In this document: positions 14,101 through 26,333 of the stretch, piece after piece
How the letters are laid out: each line of letters begins with the position of its first letter
Position numbering within the stretch: the first letter of the stretch is position 1
From: Saturnia japonica
Lineage: Eukaryota > Arthropoda > Insecta > Lepidoptera > Saturniidae
Assembly (NCBI GenBank): GCA_033032175.1
Contig: CM065304.1
Location: 12,648,001 to 12,712,000, forward strand
DNA length: 64,000 nucleotides
Direction: 5' to 3'
Program-made: the position numbers and the translations under genes
The notes under the pieces: generated by a model
The model's input: the letters and a program-made list of their open reading frames with translations, nothing else
The model's database searches: none
What the model was told of the DNA's origin: nothing

Positions 14101-14721
14101 ATAATATTATTCAAATGTCATGCAATAACATATCTATAAGTCCGACAAGTTCGTATGCGACCATCCTATGTAAGACAGAGTTTGGCGGGGACGAGTTATC
14201 ACGTCATTACATCACTATACACCACAGTACAAAAGTAAATAATTTGAAGTGACATAATAATTAGAAACGCTTATGAAAAAATTCTTCAAATAATATAATT
14301 TTTGTTTACTAAAATTCGTATTATAAACTCAACTTTATAAGGTAGAAACAAACAATGATAAATTTAGTTTTAATAATCAAAATATTATTAATGGTGCACC
14401 AACTACTTCCAAGAATATTCTTGTCTCTACATTACAATTAGGCTATTGGCCTTATTATATTTAAAAAAATAGTCTGGCTGTAAAGTTCTTCGTTCTACAT
14501 CGGACTTTGGGCTAAGGCAACCGCATTTCTTTGACCTCACTCCGGAATAGTGACGACATCAATAAAAATAGAAGACTGAATGACGTTTACACAACGACAA
14601 GGTAGCTAAAAATTTTGATAGACGTAAAGGTCATTGTCTTGAATTGACCGACTCTTGAGTTCTTGAATTCTCGAGTTGAATTCTTTTTTATGACAGATTT
14701 TTGAGGTAATAAATTTCTCCG

Positions 14722-14905
14722 ATTTATATGCTATATTTATATGCTTTTATTTGACTTGTCTTGTTAGTATGGGTGAAATCTTTCCACTGAATTTTAAAAC
14801 ATTTATCCCCAACCGTTTGGGTTGAAATTTTGCATAAACGTTTAGTTGGGATGACGATGTATTTAGTTAAGTGACGTAATTCTAAATCCAATATGGCAGA
14901 GGAAA
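14722..14905 (+). repeat. Interspersed repeat paired with 21775-21945
   Basis: Reverse complement of 21775-21945. The shared stretches are TTTGACTTGTCTTGTTAGTA, ACTGAATTTTAAAACA and a segment ending in a CAATATGGC-like end. It lies just before family B copies in both places, so it may be the 5' part of a larger composite repeat. Confidence 0.5.
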
Positions 14906-14934
14906 AAAAATGGCGGAACAATTATTTTTCGCGT

Positions 14935-15707
14935 TGACTACGCAGTAGTTATTTACACCCCGTAATTTTATGTTACCCATAACATGGTTGACACTTCATA
15001 TGCTCTATCAATTGAGGAACGGCGTATATTTTCGTGTTCAATTTTGATCTATCTCGGTTAAACATCATTATGCTGTTCTAAAATTGAAAATTGTTAATAT
15101 TAACGTTTCTTATAGCCTCTCAATTATGGTATGATGTATGCTTCCCGTCTACAAAATTCAATCAGACTCCGTTGATGATTGATAAAAGATAAATTTTTTG
15201 ACTTATTTTATTACGTTTTCTAGAAATAAACTTACCAATTGTTATAGCCCATTCATTATGTAATTACTTATACATCCCGAGTACAAAATTTCATCAAAAT
15301 TGGTCATGAAACAATAGAATTTAAATTTTTTGGAAACTATTTTTCTTACGATTCCTAAAAACGTCATTGAAAATTTTCATAGCCCGTCGCTCATGGAATG
15401 TGTTATACTTCCCGTGTATAAAATTTCATCAAAATCGGTCAAGAACATTTTTTGGTAATTATTTTTTTACGATTTTTAAAAGTAATATTGAAATTTCTTA
15501 TACCTAATCAATTGGTCCAGTGACATAAGCATCCCGTGTACAAAATTTCATAATAATCGGTTAAGTCATTTTTGAGTTAAATAAAAGTTAAACAGACATA
15601 CAGACAAAACATTTTTTAATGGCATATTCGTGATCAAATTCAAATAGCAGGCATATCGGGACATTTTGGGAAATATTAAATGTACAGACAGAACCACAGA
15701 TTTATTA
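14935..15707 (+). repeat. Repeat family B, long copy
   Basis: It begins at the ACTACGCAGTAGTTATTTAC head motif. The body contains at least four degenerate sub-repeats built on (TTCCCGTGTA)CAAAATTTCATCAAAATCGGT separated by TTTTTACGATTTCTAAAA-like spacers. It ends ACCACAGATTTATTAATATA. This internal repetition explains why copies differ in length. Confidence 0.7.
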
Positions 15708-15716
15708 ATATAGAAA

Positions 15717-15993
15717 TACTAGCGGTGCCCCGCGAACCCACACGCATTTATTACGTAGCAGTAATTTTCGTCTCGTAATTTTATTTTTACTCATATTATT
15801 TACAATTCTTCCAGGTACCCTGTGCAAAATTTCATAAAAATCTGATAAGCTGTATTTCAGTTAAATCCGGACATAAAAACATTCAATTTTCTTTAATTGG
15901 CATATTCGTGATCGTGTTCTTTAAATAGGATATCTCAAGAAATTTGGTAAAACAATTAAATGTACAAACATAATAACAGTTTATTAATATAGA
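15717..15993 (+). repeat. Repeat family B, short copy in tandem with the previous one
   Basis: It begins TACTAGCGGTGCCCCGCGAA ten bases after the previous copy ends and runs to CAGTTTATTAATATAGATTT. It has only one or two sub-repeats. The head-to-tail arrangement suggests insertion next to, or unequal exchange with, the long copy. Confidence 0.65.
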
Positions 15994-16204
15994 TTTAGAT
16001 GTGCATTTTCACGCACATTACCTAAAACTAGAATATTTAATCCACATAAACTTCTTTTTCTATGACAAGGCACTTACGGAGTACATAGCACAGACTCGAA
16101 AAGTTTTATCTTAAAAAATAGAGCTCGCCTATTTTAATATTACTAATAAGATAATATATTAAAGATATTCGTAGTTTTCTTTTTTAAATATACAATAAAG
16201 GTGG

Positions 16205-16405
16205 CACACAATCATATAGCCTGCCTTAAGGTTATCGACAACAGTAGCCTATGCACCGCAGGAATAGAGCATAGGGTTATTTGCAGGTGATCTTCTGTAG
16301 GGCAGTGGAGGTACCGGACGGACTGTCCCGAGTAGAGACAAATCTCAAAAGATTTTTTTCTGAGTCCTGCCTCTCTTTAAAATAAAGTAACGTGGTTTCG
16401 CCACG
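16205..16405 (+). repeat. Repeat family E copy
   Basis: It shares GTAGCCTATGCACCGCAGGA, GTGATCTTCTGTAGGGCAGT and CTGTCCCGAGTAGAGACAAA with 33333-33535 and with the two halves flanking the transposon at 34257-35527. Confidence 0.6.
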
Positions 16406-17059
16406 AGGGTTCTTAATTGTTACGCATCTTATATTCTTAAAATGATTACTTACCTTCCTTTTTTGCAAAAGCGATACGCAAATCAATATTTTATAGCAAC
16501 GACTCTCAACATTTTCGACGTGTAAATAAATCTGAATTAAACGAACACTTGGATATAGCGCAGCTACGTTACCTTATTACTAATTATAAAACAAGTTGGG
16601 AAAAAAAAGTATCCGCCTAAAAATTTGAAGCATATTTATTTATTACCTGGCATATAATAGATACCCACGAAAAAATAACAAACATTCAGATCGTCGATCA
16701 CTGTCAAACTTTCGTATTATATTATCCACACGAATGAACTCCGTAAACTGTTTATTGCTGATAACCCAAGTTGAATGATTACTGATCAGTTTACAATTCG
16801 ACATAGATTCCTTTGTTTGTATCATTGGTGAATAGAGGTAAGGAAAACCATATTATATTGAGGATAAGTTGAAAAAGTGTCCTTTAACTGTAAGTTGCAA
16901 ATTATAATTCAAAACCCACCGAGAGGGCACTAGCTTAACAAGAGAGAATGATAGTTTTTCGTGATTTAATAGTATTCACTGATGTAAAACTTTTAAAAAA
17001 ATTGAACAATAATTTTAATCGTTTGTAGAGTTAAAAGTTGTCCAAGTGGGCGAAAATTA

Positions 17060-17548
17060 AACATCTTCTTATTTCCTGATTAGATCACGTAGAGTAACTC
17101 CGAGCCCTTCATTTTCCTTTGAGTGCCTAGAGCTTTCTTATGAGGCCCATAGTTAGCGACCACGTCTCAGCACCATGTTTAATCATTGGTAACATACACT
17201 AGTCAAAGACTTTCGTTTTTAGACACTAGAAGAAGATGTTATACGTAGCTTCGCAAATGCTGCTCAGGTGAGTTTGATTCGACGATTGAGCTCTTTTTCG
17301 AAATTAGATCTACCTAACTAGATAGTTTGTCCCAGGTAAACATAATCACCAACAAATCCAAGCTTATAGTCTCTAATCTTTACATATATATTTGACATGA
17401 GCTTCGTCTGTTCATGTTCATTCTAAGACCAACTCGTTCAGAGGCTTTACTAAGGTCATTGAGCATTGTACGGAGGTCCTTCATGGTATCAGCCAAGACT
17501 ACTATGTCATCGGCTAAGCGAAGGTGATTGATGTACTCGCCGTTTATC
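17060..17548 (-). pseudogene. LINE reverse transcriptase, 3' half (RTE/Jockey-like), minus strand
   Basis: On the minus strand the frame starts INGEYINHLRLADDIVVLAD and continues TMKDLRTMLNDLSKASERVG and LRMNMN. This is the palm region with the YADD/FADD box, here LADD. It decays downstream but still shows GVTLRDLIR near 17080. Several stops and frameshifts make it a dead fragment. Its upstream edge abuts, in opposite orientation, the RT 5' half at 17549, so both probably come from one insertion. Confidence 0.72.
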
Positions 17549-18020
17549 CAGTTAATCTAGCTAAAGACCCAAGAGCTAGATTGACTCGACACTACATAGA
17601 AGACATCCAGGTTGTCAACTTGTACGTGATTAGTATGGCTCTCAAACAGCTAAAGAACATTAAAGTTCCAAGAAATTACGGAATTACAGCCGAACTATTG
17701 GATGCGGGCGGAAAACTATTACTTAGGGCCCTTCAGACCTTGTTCAATTCCGTCATCCACGAAGGTAAAATGCCGCAGAAATGGAACAAAAGTATGGTGG
17801 TACTTTTCTTCAAAAAATATGACCATACCCTATTGAAGAATTATATACCTATCTCACTTTTGAGTCATGTATATAAGCTGTTTTGGAGAGTTATTATGAA
17901 CCGTATCGCGGACAACTTCGACGACTACCAGCCTCCCGAATAAGCCAATTTCCGAAAGGCCTTCAGTACGCTACATAAACACGTTACGGTAGGTAACGAT
18001 AAGCCTTTATATTGAGACAT
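17549..18020 (+). pseudogene. LINE reverse transcriptase, 5' half (RTE/Jockey-like), plus strand
   Basis: The frame reads KDPRARLTRHYIEDIQVVNL, then ALKQLKNIKVPRNYGITAEL, GGKLLLRALQTLFNSV, EGKMPQKWNKSMVVLFFKK and NYIPISLLSHVYKLFWRV. This is the fingers and early palm of a non-LTR reverse transcriptase (consensus APGDDGIT...KNYRPISLLS). After DDYQPPE the expected Gln codon is TAA, with ANFRKAFST continuing beyond it, so it is a pseudogene. The catalytic YADD half is not downstream here but lies inverted at 17060-17548. Confidence 0.78.
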
Positions 18021-18783
18021 GGGCGATACTTTAGTCTCGCCAGCGGTGCCAAGTTGACTAACGGTACATCGAAGTGTGGAAATGTATGTATGAAAACGGC
18101 ATTATGTCAGTCCGACTGCAGGATCATACTTCGAAACTTATCCTGTTGCAACGGGGAGTCAAACAAGAAGAGTGTTCACCGATGCACAAAACACAAAACA
18201 AGAAAAAAAACTAAAAAAACTTTTGTTAAATTAATATTGACAAAAATTACGTATTATTGTCATAAAAATTAACCTTTTCTAAGGGGAATTTAAATGTACT
18301 TTACATGAATGTTCCATCAGATATTCAAAAATCATGGAACAGGTGTTCGAAAACATTATGCTGTTTGAAACTCCCATATTAAGTAATAAAGGTAAAGTAC
18401 ATCCGGACTACGATCAAAACACTTAGTCATGGCCTACTCTAAGCAGTTTAACGTAGTGTAATTTCATTGCGATACTATCCGGCTATAAAAGCTTATTTAC
18501 TAAATGTCTAAAACCGATTTGAGATTGTATTATGTCGCTTTGTAAAGAAAATAAAATGAAATGTAATTGATAAAACACAAAGTGCTATTTATTATACAGT
18601 GTAAATTTGCCATATTCTTTTAATTTGAGTTATTTTAAAAATATATAGTGTATGTAGATTAAATAGTAACTTTAGTCTATTATTATTTTTGATATCATGG
18701 AAAACAATAAATAAAACATACTTTACTTTACTATATAACACACTTAGAATATTCTAGAAATGTATGTACATAATATCTAAACT

Positions 18784-19347
18784 AATAAATCCTAATGTAA
18801 TGTAATGTAACTAATGTAGTCCTGGCTGTATTTTTAATATTTTTCCAAAACTTCCCGATAGGCACATTATATGAACGAAAATGATCACGAATATGCCATT
18901 AAAAAAAATTATGTCTTTCTGGCTGTTTGTATGTCGGGATTTAACTTAAAAACGGTTTGACTGATTCTTATGAAATTTTGTACACGAGATGCTTTTATCA
19001 TCGGCCAATTGATAGGGTATAAAGAAATTTAAATATTATTTTTAGAAATCGTTAACAGAAAATAATTATAATTCTTGGCCGATTTTGATGAAATTTTGTA
19101 CACGGGAAGTCTAAGTATTTACATAATGAATGGGCTATAAGAATTGTTAATAATGCATTAGAAATTGTAAATCAGAAAATTTTAAAAACCGATTTTGATG
19201 AAATTTGTACACAAGAAATGCATGCCACTCATCAATTGATACGGCAAACGAATTGTCAACAATATGAGTAAAAATAAAATTACCGGATGTAAATAACTAT
19301 TGAGTTGTGACTAACGAGTGAGGAGCCTCGGGTATTCCGCTAGTAAT
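18784..19347 (-). repeat. Repeat family B copy, minus strand
   Basis: Read in reverse it runs from ACTAGCGGAATACCCGAGGC through AATAGTTATTTACATCCGG and three CAAAATTTCATCAAAATCGG sub-repeats to CAGGACTACATTAG. A (TAATG)n-like stretch sits at its 3' edge (18790-18815). Confidence 0.7.
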
Positions 19348-19349
19348 AA

Positions 19350-21330
19350 TATAAAATTGTAATTATCATTATTACGTAGTAGTATTGATCTCGTAAACTT
19401 AACGACATATTATGGTATTTTAATAAAATAAATATTTATATTTCATTTATAGATTTAATTTTAAATATCTGGTTTTCAATAAGATATCAGCTAAGTAAAC
19501 TTGGAAAGTAAAACATCTAAATATAAATTTTCATCCAAATCGTAAGAGCCTTTTCCGAGAAACCAAATATTGCTCACATAATTTCATTAGCTACATGTGT
19601 GGTATTTTTGACCTTTTCTTTTGGTCATACCTTATATATTAACAAAGTTTATGTAAGTAGGGACTCATATTAATTTTTTTCAATTAATCACTCAGTATTT
19701 TAATTCTTCGGGCATTATTTATATATTTTTTCTACAATTAGACTGCCTCTCTTACGTATAGATCACATAAATAATATACTTGTCAGAGAATCGTGTCTAT
19801 GCGATTTTTAAAAGAAGAAAACATGTGTCATAGCAACGAGATAATAGTTATCGGAAGTACTGAGAAATACGTGGAAAATTTAATAACAAAAGAATGACTG
19901 AGAAGAGACGCCGAGCGCGCTGGCAACAGTAATCGTGCTCTGGGACCCACGAGTTATATAAACAGACAACGATGGGCTTGAAGGATGATTCTTGCTGGAG
20001 CCGCATCGCAACGTGAATATCGTTAATATTGGATCAAGATTGTTCGAGGCAACCCACTAAGTCGGTACCCGATGAGAAGATCATTATCGCTAGAGCTTGT
20101 CAGATTATGAGGATGATCAAGATTAGTTACCAGGTTACTTACGGACAGCGATAACATTAGACATGCGAAGCTTGGGGTGGCTATTTAGGGGAGGTTGGAG
20201 GCCACTGGGTGCAACCCCAAATAAACAGACATACGTCATTCTTACATGGGTTGTTAGACCGTGTACATACAGTGCTTGCACTTAACCCTGATTACGGCCA
20301 CAAGATTTGTAGTTCCGTAATGAAGATATCAAGGAAAATCCTGGAGTCTCCTATAGTCTATCTGATGTCTCTCTCTTCGACATAGTTATTATTCAATTAG
20401 TATTTTTATTATTATTTTATTCATTAGATTAATTTGTACAGTTTTGTTATTGTAGTTAAAACATTTCATATAAGATTAATTTTGATAAGTATATTTTATA
20501 AAGCCATGAAAAGTGATGGTGTTTCGATAACACATCTATCAACGTGGATTCTTTGAAGAAAAACGTGATGATATCATAGTATGGTAGTAGGTGCCCACAT
20601 ACCTAACTACCAACCTCAAGTTGAAAATACAAGCATTTGAGAGCTAATCATGCACTAGTTACTATTAACATCTTCAGCCAGATCGACATTTAACATCAAG
20701 TAGAATATTAGTCAACCGTTAAACCAATAACGTTTAAAAAAATGGAATAAATTAATATTATAATTTTAAAAAGTCTAAAAGCGAACGTAAATGTGGTTAA
20801 TTATTTATTTTTGGTTCATTAACACTGAACAAGAATACAGACCATGACTAAAAGTAACACGTATGCGAAATTCTAATCGTGAAACGTAGACACAAAGAAA
20901 TATATTCACTTAATCGTGAATATTATTTTAAACGCTTACATTTTAATAGAAGTTAGGACCAGATAAACGGGTTCATTAACCATAACTACGAAGTTTGAAG
21001 TTTTACAGTATTTAAAAGCATATAGGTTGAACCCAGCAGTTTTCTAGAATATGAATATCGTTATTGTATCGCAATACTTTATACATTATTTATATTTATA
21101 CATTATTATATTTATTACATTTTATACTTAAATGTAATAAACAATAGAAATTATAAAAAAAGTCTCTCTTTTTGTGTGCGGTACAAGCTTTTAAATTTAT
21201 TGAAATATTGATAAAACTCCTTTTTTAAGTTATTTTTTTTAATACAATGTTTTTGTCATTTTCTTCTCAGCAAACCATTTAATTTGACCCTGGAGGTGCA
21301 TAAAAACAACTAGTCGACAATGATATTATA
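19350..21330. other. Mostly AT-rich stretch with a GC-richer fragment at about 19880-20240
   Basis: The 19880-20240 patch (AGAGACGCCGAGCGCGCTGG, GGGGAGGTTGGAGGCCACTG) has composition unlike its surroundings and resembles the decayed C-terminal end of a LINE reading toward higher coordinates. Frames are too broken to classify it. The rest shows nothing. Confidence 0.35.
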
Positions 21331-21334
21331 GGTA

Positions 21335-21757
21335 ACTAGCGGTGTACCCGGTTTGTTACTACGTAGTAGTTATTTACATCCCGTTATTTTATTTTTACTC
21401 ATATTTTTGTCAATTCATATGCCATATCAATAACCGAGGAATAACATGTATTTGCCGTGTACAAAATTTCATCAAAATCGGGTTAGAATTAAACAAAATA
21501 GATTATTTTTATTACGATTTCTAAATGTAATATTGAAATTTCTTATACCCTATCAATTGACCGATGACATAAGCATCACGTGTACAAAATTTCATAAGAA
21601 TCGGTCTAGCCGTTTTTGAGTTAAATCCGGGCATGTAAACAGACGGACAAATAAAAAATTTTATGGCATATTTTTGATGACTATCGTTCATATAGTACAG
21701 TATATCTAGAAAAATATTAAAAGTACAGACAGGACTACAGATTTATTAATATAGATT
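21335..21757 (+). repeat. Repeat family B copy
   Basis: It starts ACTAGCGGTGTACCCGGTTT and continues ACTACGTAGTAGTTATTTAC, with two CAAAATTTCAT(C/A)A(A/G)AATCGG sub-repeats. It ends CAGGACTACAGATTTATTAA and TATAGAT. Confidence 0.72.
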
Positions 21758-21774
21758 ATTGCTAGTCCACAGTA

Positions 21775-21945
21775 TTTTTGTGACCGCCATATTACATTTA
21801 AAATGATGTCACTTAGCTAACCATGCACTTTCATCCAAACTAAACGTGTATGAAAGGTTGGTATGAAGATAACTGTTTTAAAATTCAGTGGCAAAATTTA
21901 ACTCATACTAACAAAGCAAGTTAAATAAAAGCTGTAACAATTGTA
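21775..21945 (-). repeat. Interspersed repeat, inverse partner of 14722-14905
   Basis: Its reverse complement matches 14722-14905 (ACAGCTTTTATTTAACTTGC, TTGTTAGTATGAGTT, CTGAATTTTAAAACAG, and TAAGTGACATCATTTTAAAT near the end). Confidence 0.5.
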
Positions 21946-21952
21946 GTAAATA

Positions 21953-22244
21953 TAGTGAGAGATTGTAAACTGTCGATAGATTATGAACGGACACTAATAA
22001 TTTTGAATTCTTGATATCATGTCAATTAAATAAGGAAAATCGTGTTACTAGGATTTACAAAATGTGAATTTTAAACGGTTAATTTGTTTCTGGATTTCGT
22101 TGGCCGCTACTGATGATTACAGTTTCAACCTGACCTATTCAGTGCATAGCGACATGGTTAGTTTAGAAACCTATGAAAATATAAGTGTTAGATTGCAAAT
22201 TTTAGTGCCCGTTCACAATCTATTGATAGTTTACAATCTCACTA
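21953..22244. mobile_element. Foldback/MITE-like element with roughly 45-bp inverted ends
   Basis: The left end TAGTGAGAGATTGTAAACTG...GATTATGAACGGACACTA is matched by the reverse complement of the right end (TAGTGCCCGTTCACAATC...GTTTACAATCTCACTA). The interior is AT-rich with no transposase. No target duplication could be settled. Confidence 0.6.
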
Positions 22245-22329
22245 GATTGATTATAAACCAACGGTTCGTACAATTATCTGGTGACACATACAATAAAGAT
22301 ATGCCTAGCAACATACAATAATTGTAAAG

Positions 22330-24146
22330 AAAATATCTTAATAGTAAATTTCTTTGTTTCGATTAAACGTGAGTCTAACAATAAACGGCCAAGCCTGTGA
22401 CCACAGTTTTACTTTTATTATTTCACTAAGTCTGTAAAACAACTGCACTGCACCTGGACCAAACTGTCCAAGAATAGCAGCGGCTACCGAGAATCAAGGA
22501 ATCACCAACATTCGCCGTTTTCATGACGGTCTACCAATATGATAGTAAAAATCATCTGACAGCTGAATAAACAATTTTAAATTAGTTAATTCAGAAATAC
22601 GACAAGCCAAAGCAAGTCAGTACTATGATTGTCGCTGTCCGGTCAGGCTTACGTATTCTCTTATCACAATAATTACCATTAATTTGATCTTTAAGTAAAC
22701 TAACATTTTATAAATATAACAACGGAGGTGGCCGGCGAGTTAGTATTTTCGCTTTGCAACAATTTTAACGTTATTTTATGACTTACGTTAAGATTTCAAA
22801 TGAACACTTACAAAGCTGCAACGACAACAAACAACATTTGCGTTAATTAAAGCAATGCACCTTTATGATATATATTTTATCTAAGCCAGGAATAATGTTA
22901 GACGTTTAGAAAAACTACCTTGTTCATATTCGCACCTCACATAATTGTGACGGGATCTTGGTTTGAACCAGGGTTGTGTCGGATATTCGAGAGGAGAAAG
23001 AGATCCGTGTTCGTATCTGTAATTTTTTTGCAGATCTGAATCAGACGTTTTATTGAAGAAATTTGAAAGGTAACAACGTAACACTTTGAACTCTTTGATT
23101 TTGATTCTTACTAACTTAGAATAGGTATATAACACAAAATTATACCAAAATACGCCTATTACACTCAAAAAATTAAAATATCATACTCATATTTAAATGA
23201 AATTCATGGACAAAACTGATGTAGTGTACTACGCTGTCCTTTGTCACACTAAAATATAAACGGATCATGCTCACCGTTTGAGTTTAAACATGTCTCATTT
23301 TATTTACGCAAAGGATTTTCTATCTGTCCAAAGTCACACGCGCCTACTGCAAACAAACGAAATAGGAAAGTAGAAGTCCATATCCGCGGATCATGATAGT
23401 AATAATCTGTAACTGTGTCCGTATCCGCGGATCCACATTCTTAGCTTGCTAGGTTTAGGTTTGGTTTTAGCGTTATGGCCACAAATTTACCAGTTGTTTA
23501 GTGTCAATGCGGACTAAGATGATAATATTCTAAGCCTAATGAGTAGTGGGAGGCTAATTCTCAAGTGTAACTACCGAAGCGCAATTATAACTGTTTTGCG
23601 ACAGATTTTTAACTTGACAATAGTGGCAGCATGCGAAAATACCCTACCAACACGCTATGGTTTCGTCACGATATTTTTTTTCACTGACGAAGGGATTCAA
23701 ACTCACGTCGATGGACGCGATACCCGTACACGCTTCCACCGAGCAATCGTTACCTCTGTAGATGTATATATTATACCATTCATAGTATATGTTTTAATGA
23801 AATGTTCATAAGAGTACCTGAAACGTTAAATAGTTTTAAGCCAGTTTATTAAGCTCTTTTTCACGGAACTATTTACTCGTCTATCAGTAATTTTTGTCAT
23901 ATTAATGTCCATTTATACAAAGGCACGTAGCGTGACAGACAGTGATGGTGGATAATATATATTTATTTCTCAAAATGAACGAATAGAATAATATCATGAC
24001 GATCTCTGGCTACAGTCCAAGGACTAGTAAACTGAGTGTCCAGTACCCATTCCATTTACATAGAGCGTATATCAATTATACTTGAAACATTTTAATATTA
24101 CTTAATTTAAAATACACCTAATTATTTTAATCTATATTAGTATACT
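22330..24146. other. No gene seen
   Basis: AT-rich, with one curiosity: GTATCCGCGGATC-like palindromic motifs at about 23382-23394 and 23422-23434. The open frames here look accidental. Confidence 0.4.
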
Positions 24147-24785
24147 AGCTGTACCCGCAGCTTCACTCACGTGGACTACAGAATGCCTGCGAGAGACTTG
24201 CTCCCCCGCTCCTGGCTTTTTTAAAGACAAAAATGCTTATTATGGGTGTTCCTTAGAAAATATACATATATTTAGCTGTACCCCGCAGCTTCACTCACGT
24301 GGACTACAGAATGCCTGCGAGAGACTTGCTCCCCCGCTCCTGGCTTTTTTAAAGACAAAAATGCTTATTATGGGTGTTCCTTAGAAAATATACATATATT
24401 TTCGCGGACTTTTTTGTAGGTCTTTTTAATGTCTACAAGTATTTACTACACTAATTTGCTATATTTTTATGGCTCACTCAGCGTAAGCCATTTAAGTGCC
24501 CGAATTGATTCACCATGAAGTTTAATTTGTGCGGAACCCTAAATCTATTTCCATAATAAAAGTGGCCTTAGTTAATCCCTATAAAATCAGCTATCTACTA
24601 ATGAAAGTCCCGTTAAAATGGGTCCCACCGTTTCGAAGATTACCCGGAACAAACAGACAGACAGACAAAAAATTTTAAAATGTGTTTTTCGTTATAGGCA
24701 ACGTATATACTTTCATATGCATTTATTAAAAAGCAGTTATTTTGACATCACAAACAGACACTTCAATTTTATTAATTGTATAGAT
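24147..24785 (+). repeat. Repeat family A copy with internal tandem duplication
   Basis: Two nearly identical head segments (24147-24273 and 24274-24401) begin AGCTGTACCCGCAGCTTCAC and AGCTGTACCCCGCAGCTTCA and both end ACATATATTT. They are followed by one normal body and tail (AACAAACAGACAGACAGACA, then CACTTCAATTTTATTAATTG, TATAGAT). Confidence 0.78.
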
Positions 24786-24789
24786 TATT

Positions 24790-26330
24790 TTAGAGTATGA
24801 TTTTTTTATTACAGGCACCTAAATGCTTATAGTTATTTGGGTGCACTTTTATCCTTTCACTTAACTGAGTAAAATATTTTTTATTTTCCACACAACCTTT
24901 ATTATATCTGCTTATATTGATCATCACCTTATCAAATAAAAGACAGATCACATATTTTTTCTAAAATGAATGTCTTTGCGTGATCCATTATCCAATATTT
25001 TAGGTGAACTGCTAGATTTATCGTCTCTCATTTTGTATTTTTTTGAATATCTTTATACTAAATTTCAAAAAAAGCAACTGCCCGCATCTTTGTAAGAGTT
25101 AAATTATAGTACAATAAAATAACCGATGCGCTCATGTATAATTTACCTTCCCATCAAAGAAAGATTTTTTTTTTAATTGGATTCGTGTTTCATGTGGTTA
25201 TCTCCTGCAAAAATACTTACAAACTTTATCTTTTTATAATTTTACTATAGACTATTAGATATAACATAAATAAATAAGATATAAATCATTACATAAGCAC
25301 ATATGAATGTCTTTGTGACAATGTTTTCGTAGAAGTATTTTTTATGATTTCGCTTCAAACGGTATCTTGTATGTGTTATTTATAATTTACGTGACAAATC
25401 TGTGGAAGTTCCTTGATGAAATGATCCTCTGGTTATTTTTAACACATGATATGGCAACACGATTCGACAACACCTGATGGTATATGGTATGTATAGTATG
25501 GGGGAAGTTTAATGTCCATCAACAGTAGTCGATGCCATGCCATCGAGAAAATGCCATGGCCAAAGGCATTATATACGCACTCGTTGATTCTAGAAGACAA
25601 AATTACAATACAAAAAGAGATACAGTTATAGGTTATAGTTAATTTCTGAAATTTATGTTGTTTTCAAATAAAAGTATAATAAGAAACGGATAATCTCTCC
25701 ACTTCAATGCACGCGTATCGAGATATAGGTCAGGTTTAAGCTTATTGAATTGTTTTGTAAGAAATGGAGTATCCTTAAGAATTATCATATTGTTTCTTTT
25801 TACTAGGTGTCATTTTTAACAGAACTTAATAGATAAAAATTATAAAATTTTACATAATAATTATAATATATATTTATTATTATTAAATTTGTTGAAGAAA
25901 TAAAAAAATACTCAAGTCATAGAGAAAATGTGAGAAATATTGATAGCAACTGATAGGTATTATTTGAATTAAACTATGTTTAAAGTCTATATTTTAGATA
26001 AAAATTTAATAGTCTTCATGGTCATTCAATTTGCAGAAATCATACACTATAATATACAAACGTTCACCGTGAATCATCTTTTTTGATCTGTTGTACGCGG
26101 CTTGAATGAGATGAACATTAATTAAACGTATGTCATCTCCCACGCTTACGTCGCGTGGTGCCCTTTCATCTCCCCTTTGTAGAATATTCATACTACAACC
26201 AACCCCTTTTATTTCCATTGTATGTTTTTTAACAATATCTTGTGCTTTTAGCGTTCGTCAATTTTTATCAAAACACCTCTGGAATTACATAAACTACATG
26301 CTTTACAAAATATAATTTAAAGGTATATTT
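24790..26330. other. No gene seen
   Basis: AT-rich intron sequence. A 70-codon minus-strand frame at 26006-26218 has an ATG but no splice sites, family resemblance or repeat match that I can see. Confidence 0.4.
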
Positions 26331-26333
26331 GAA

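Noticed and set aside
18012..18272. 86-codon plus-strand frame after the LINE fragment
   Set aside because: It does not align with LINE RT in that frame and ends in a simple Lys/Thr-rich low-complexity stretch. It looks accidental.
26006..26218. 70-codon minus-strand frame with ATG
   Set aside because: It is hydrophilic and odd-looking, but has no promoter, splice sites or recognisable homologue. The evidence is insufficient.
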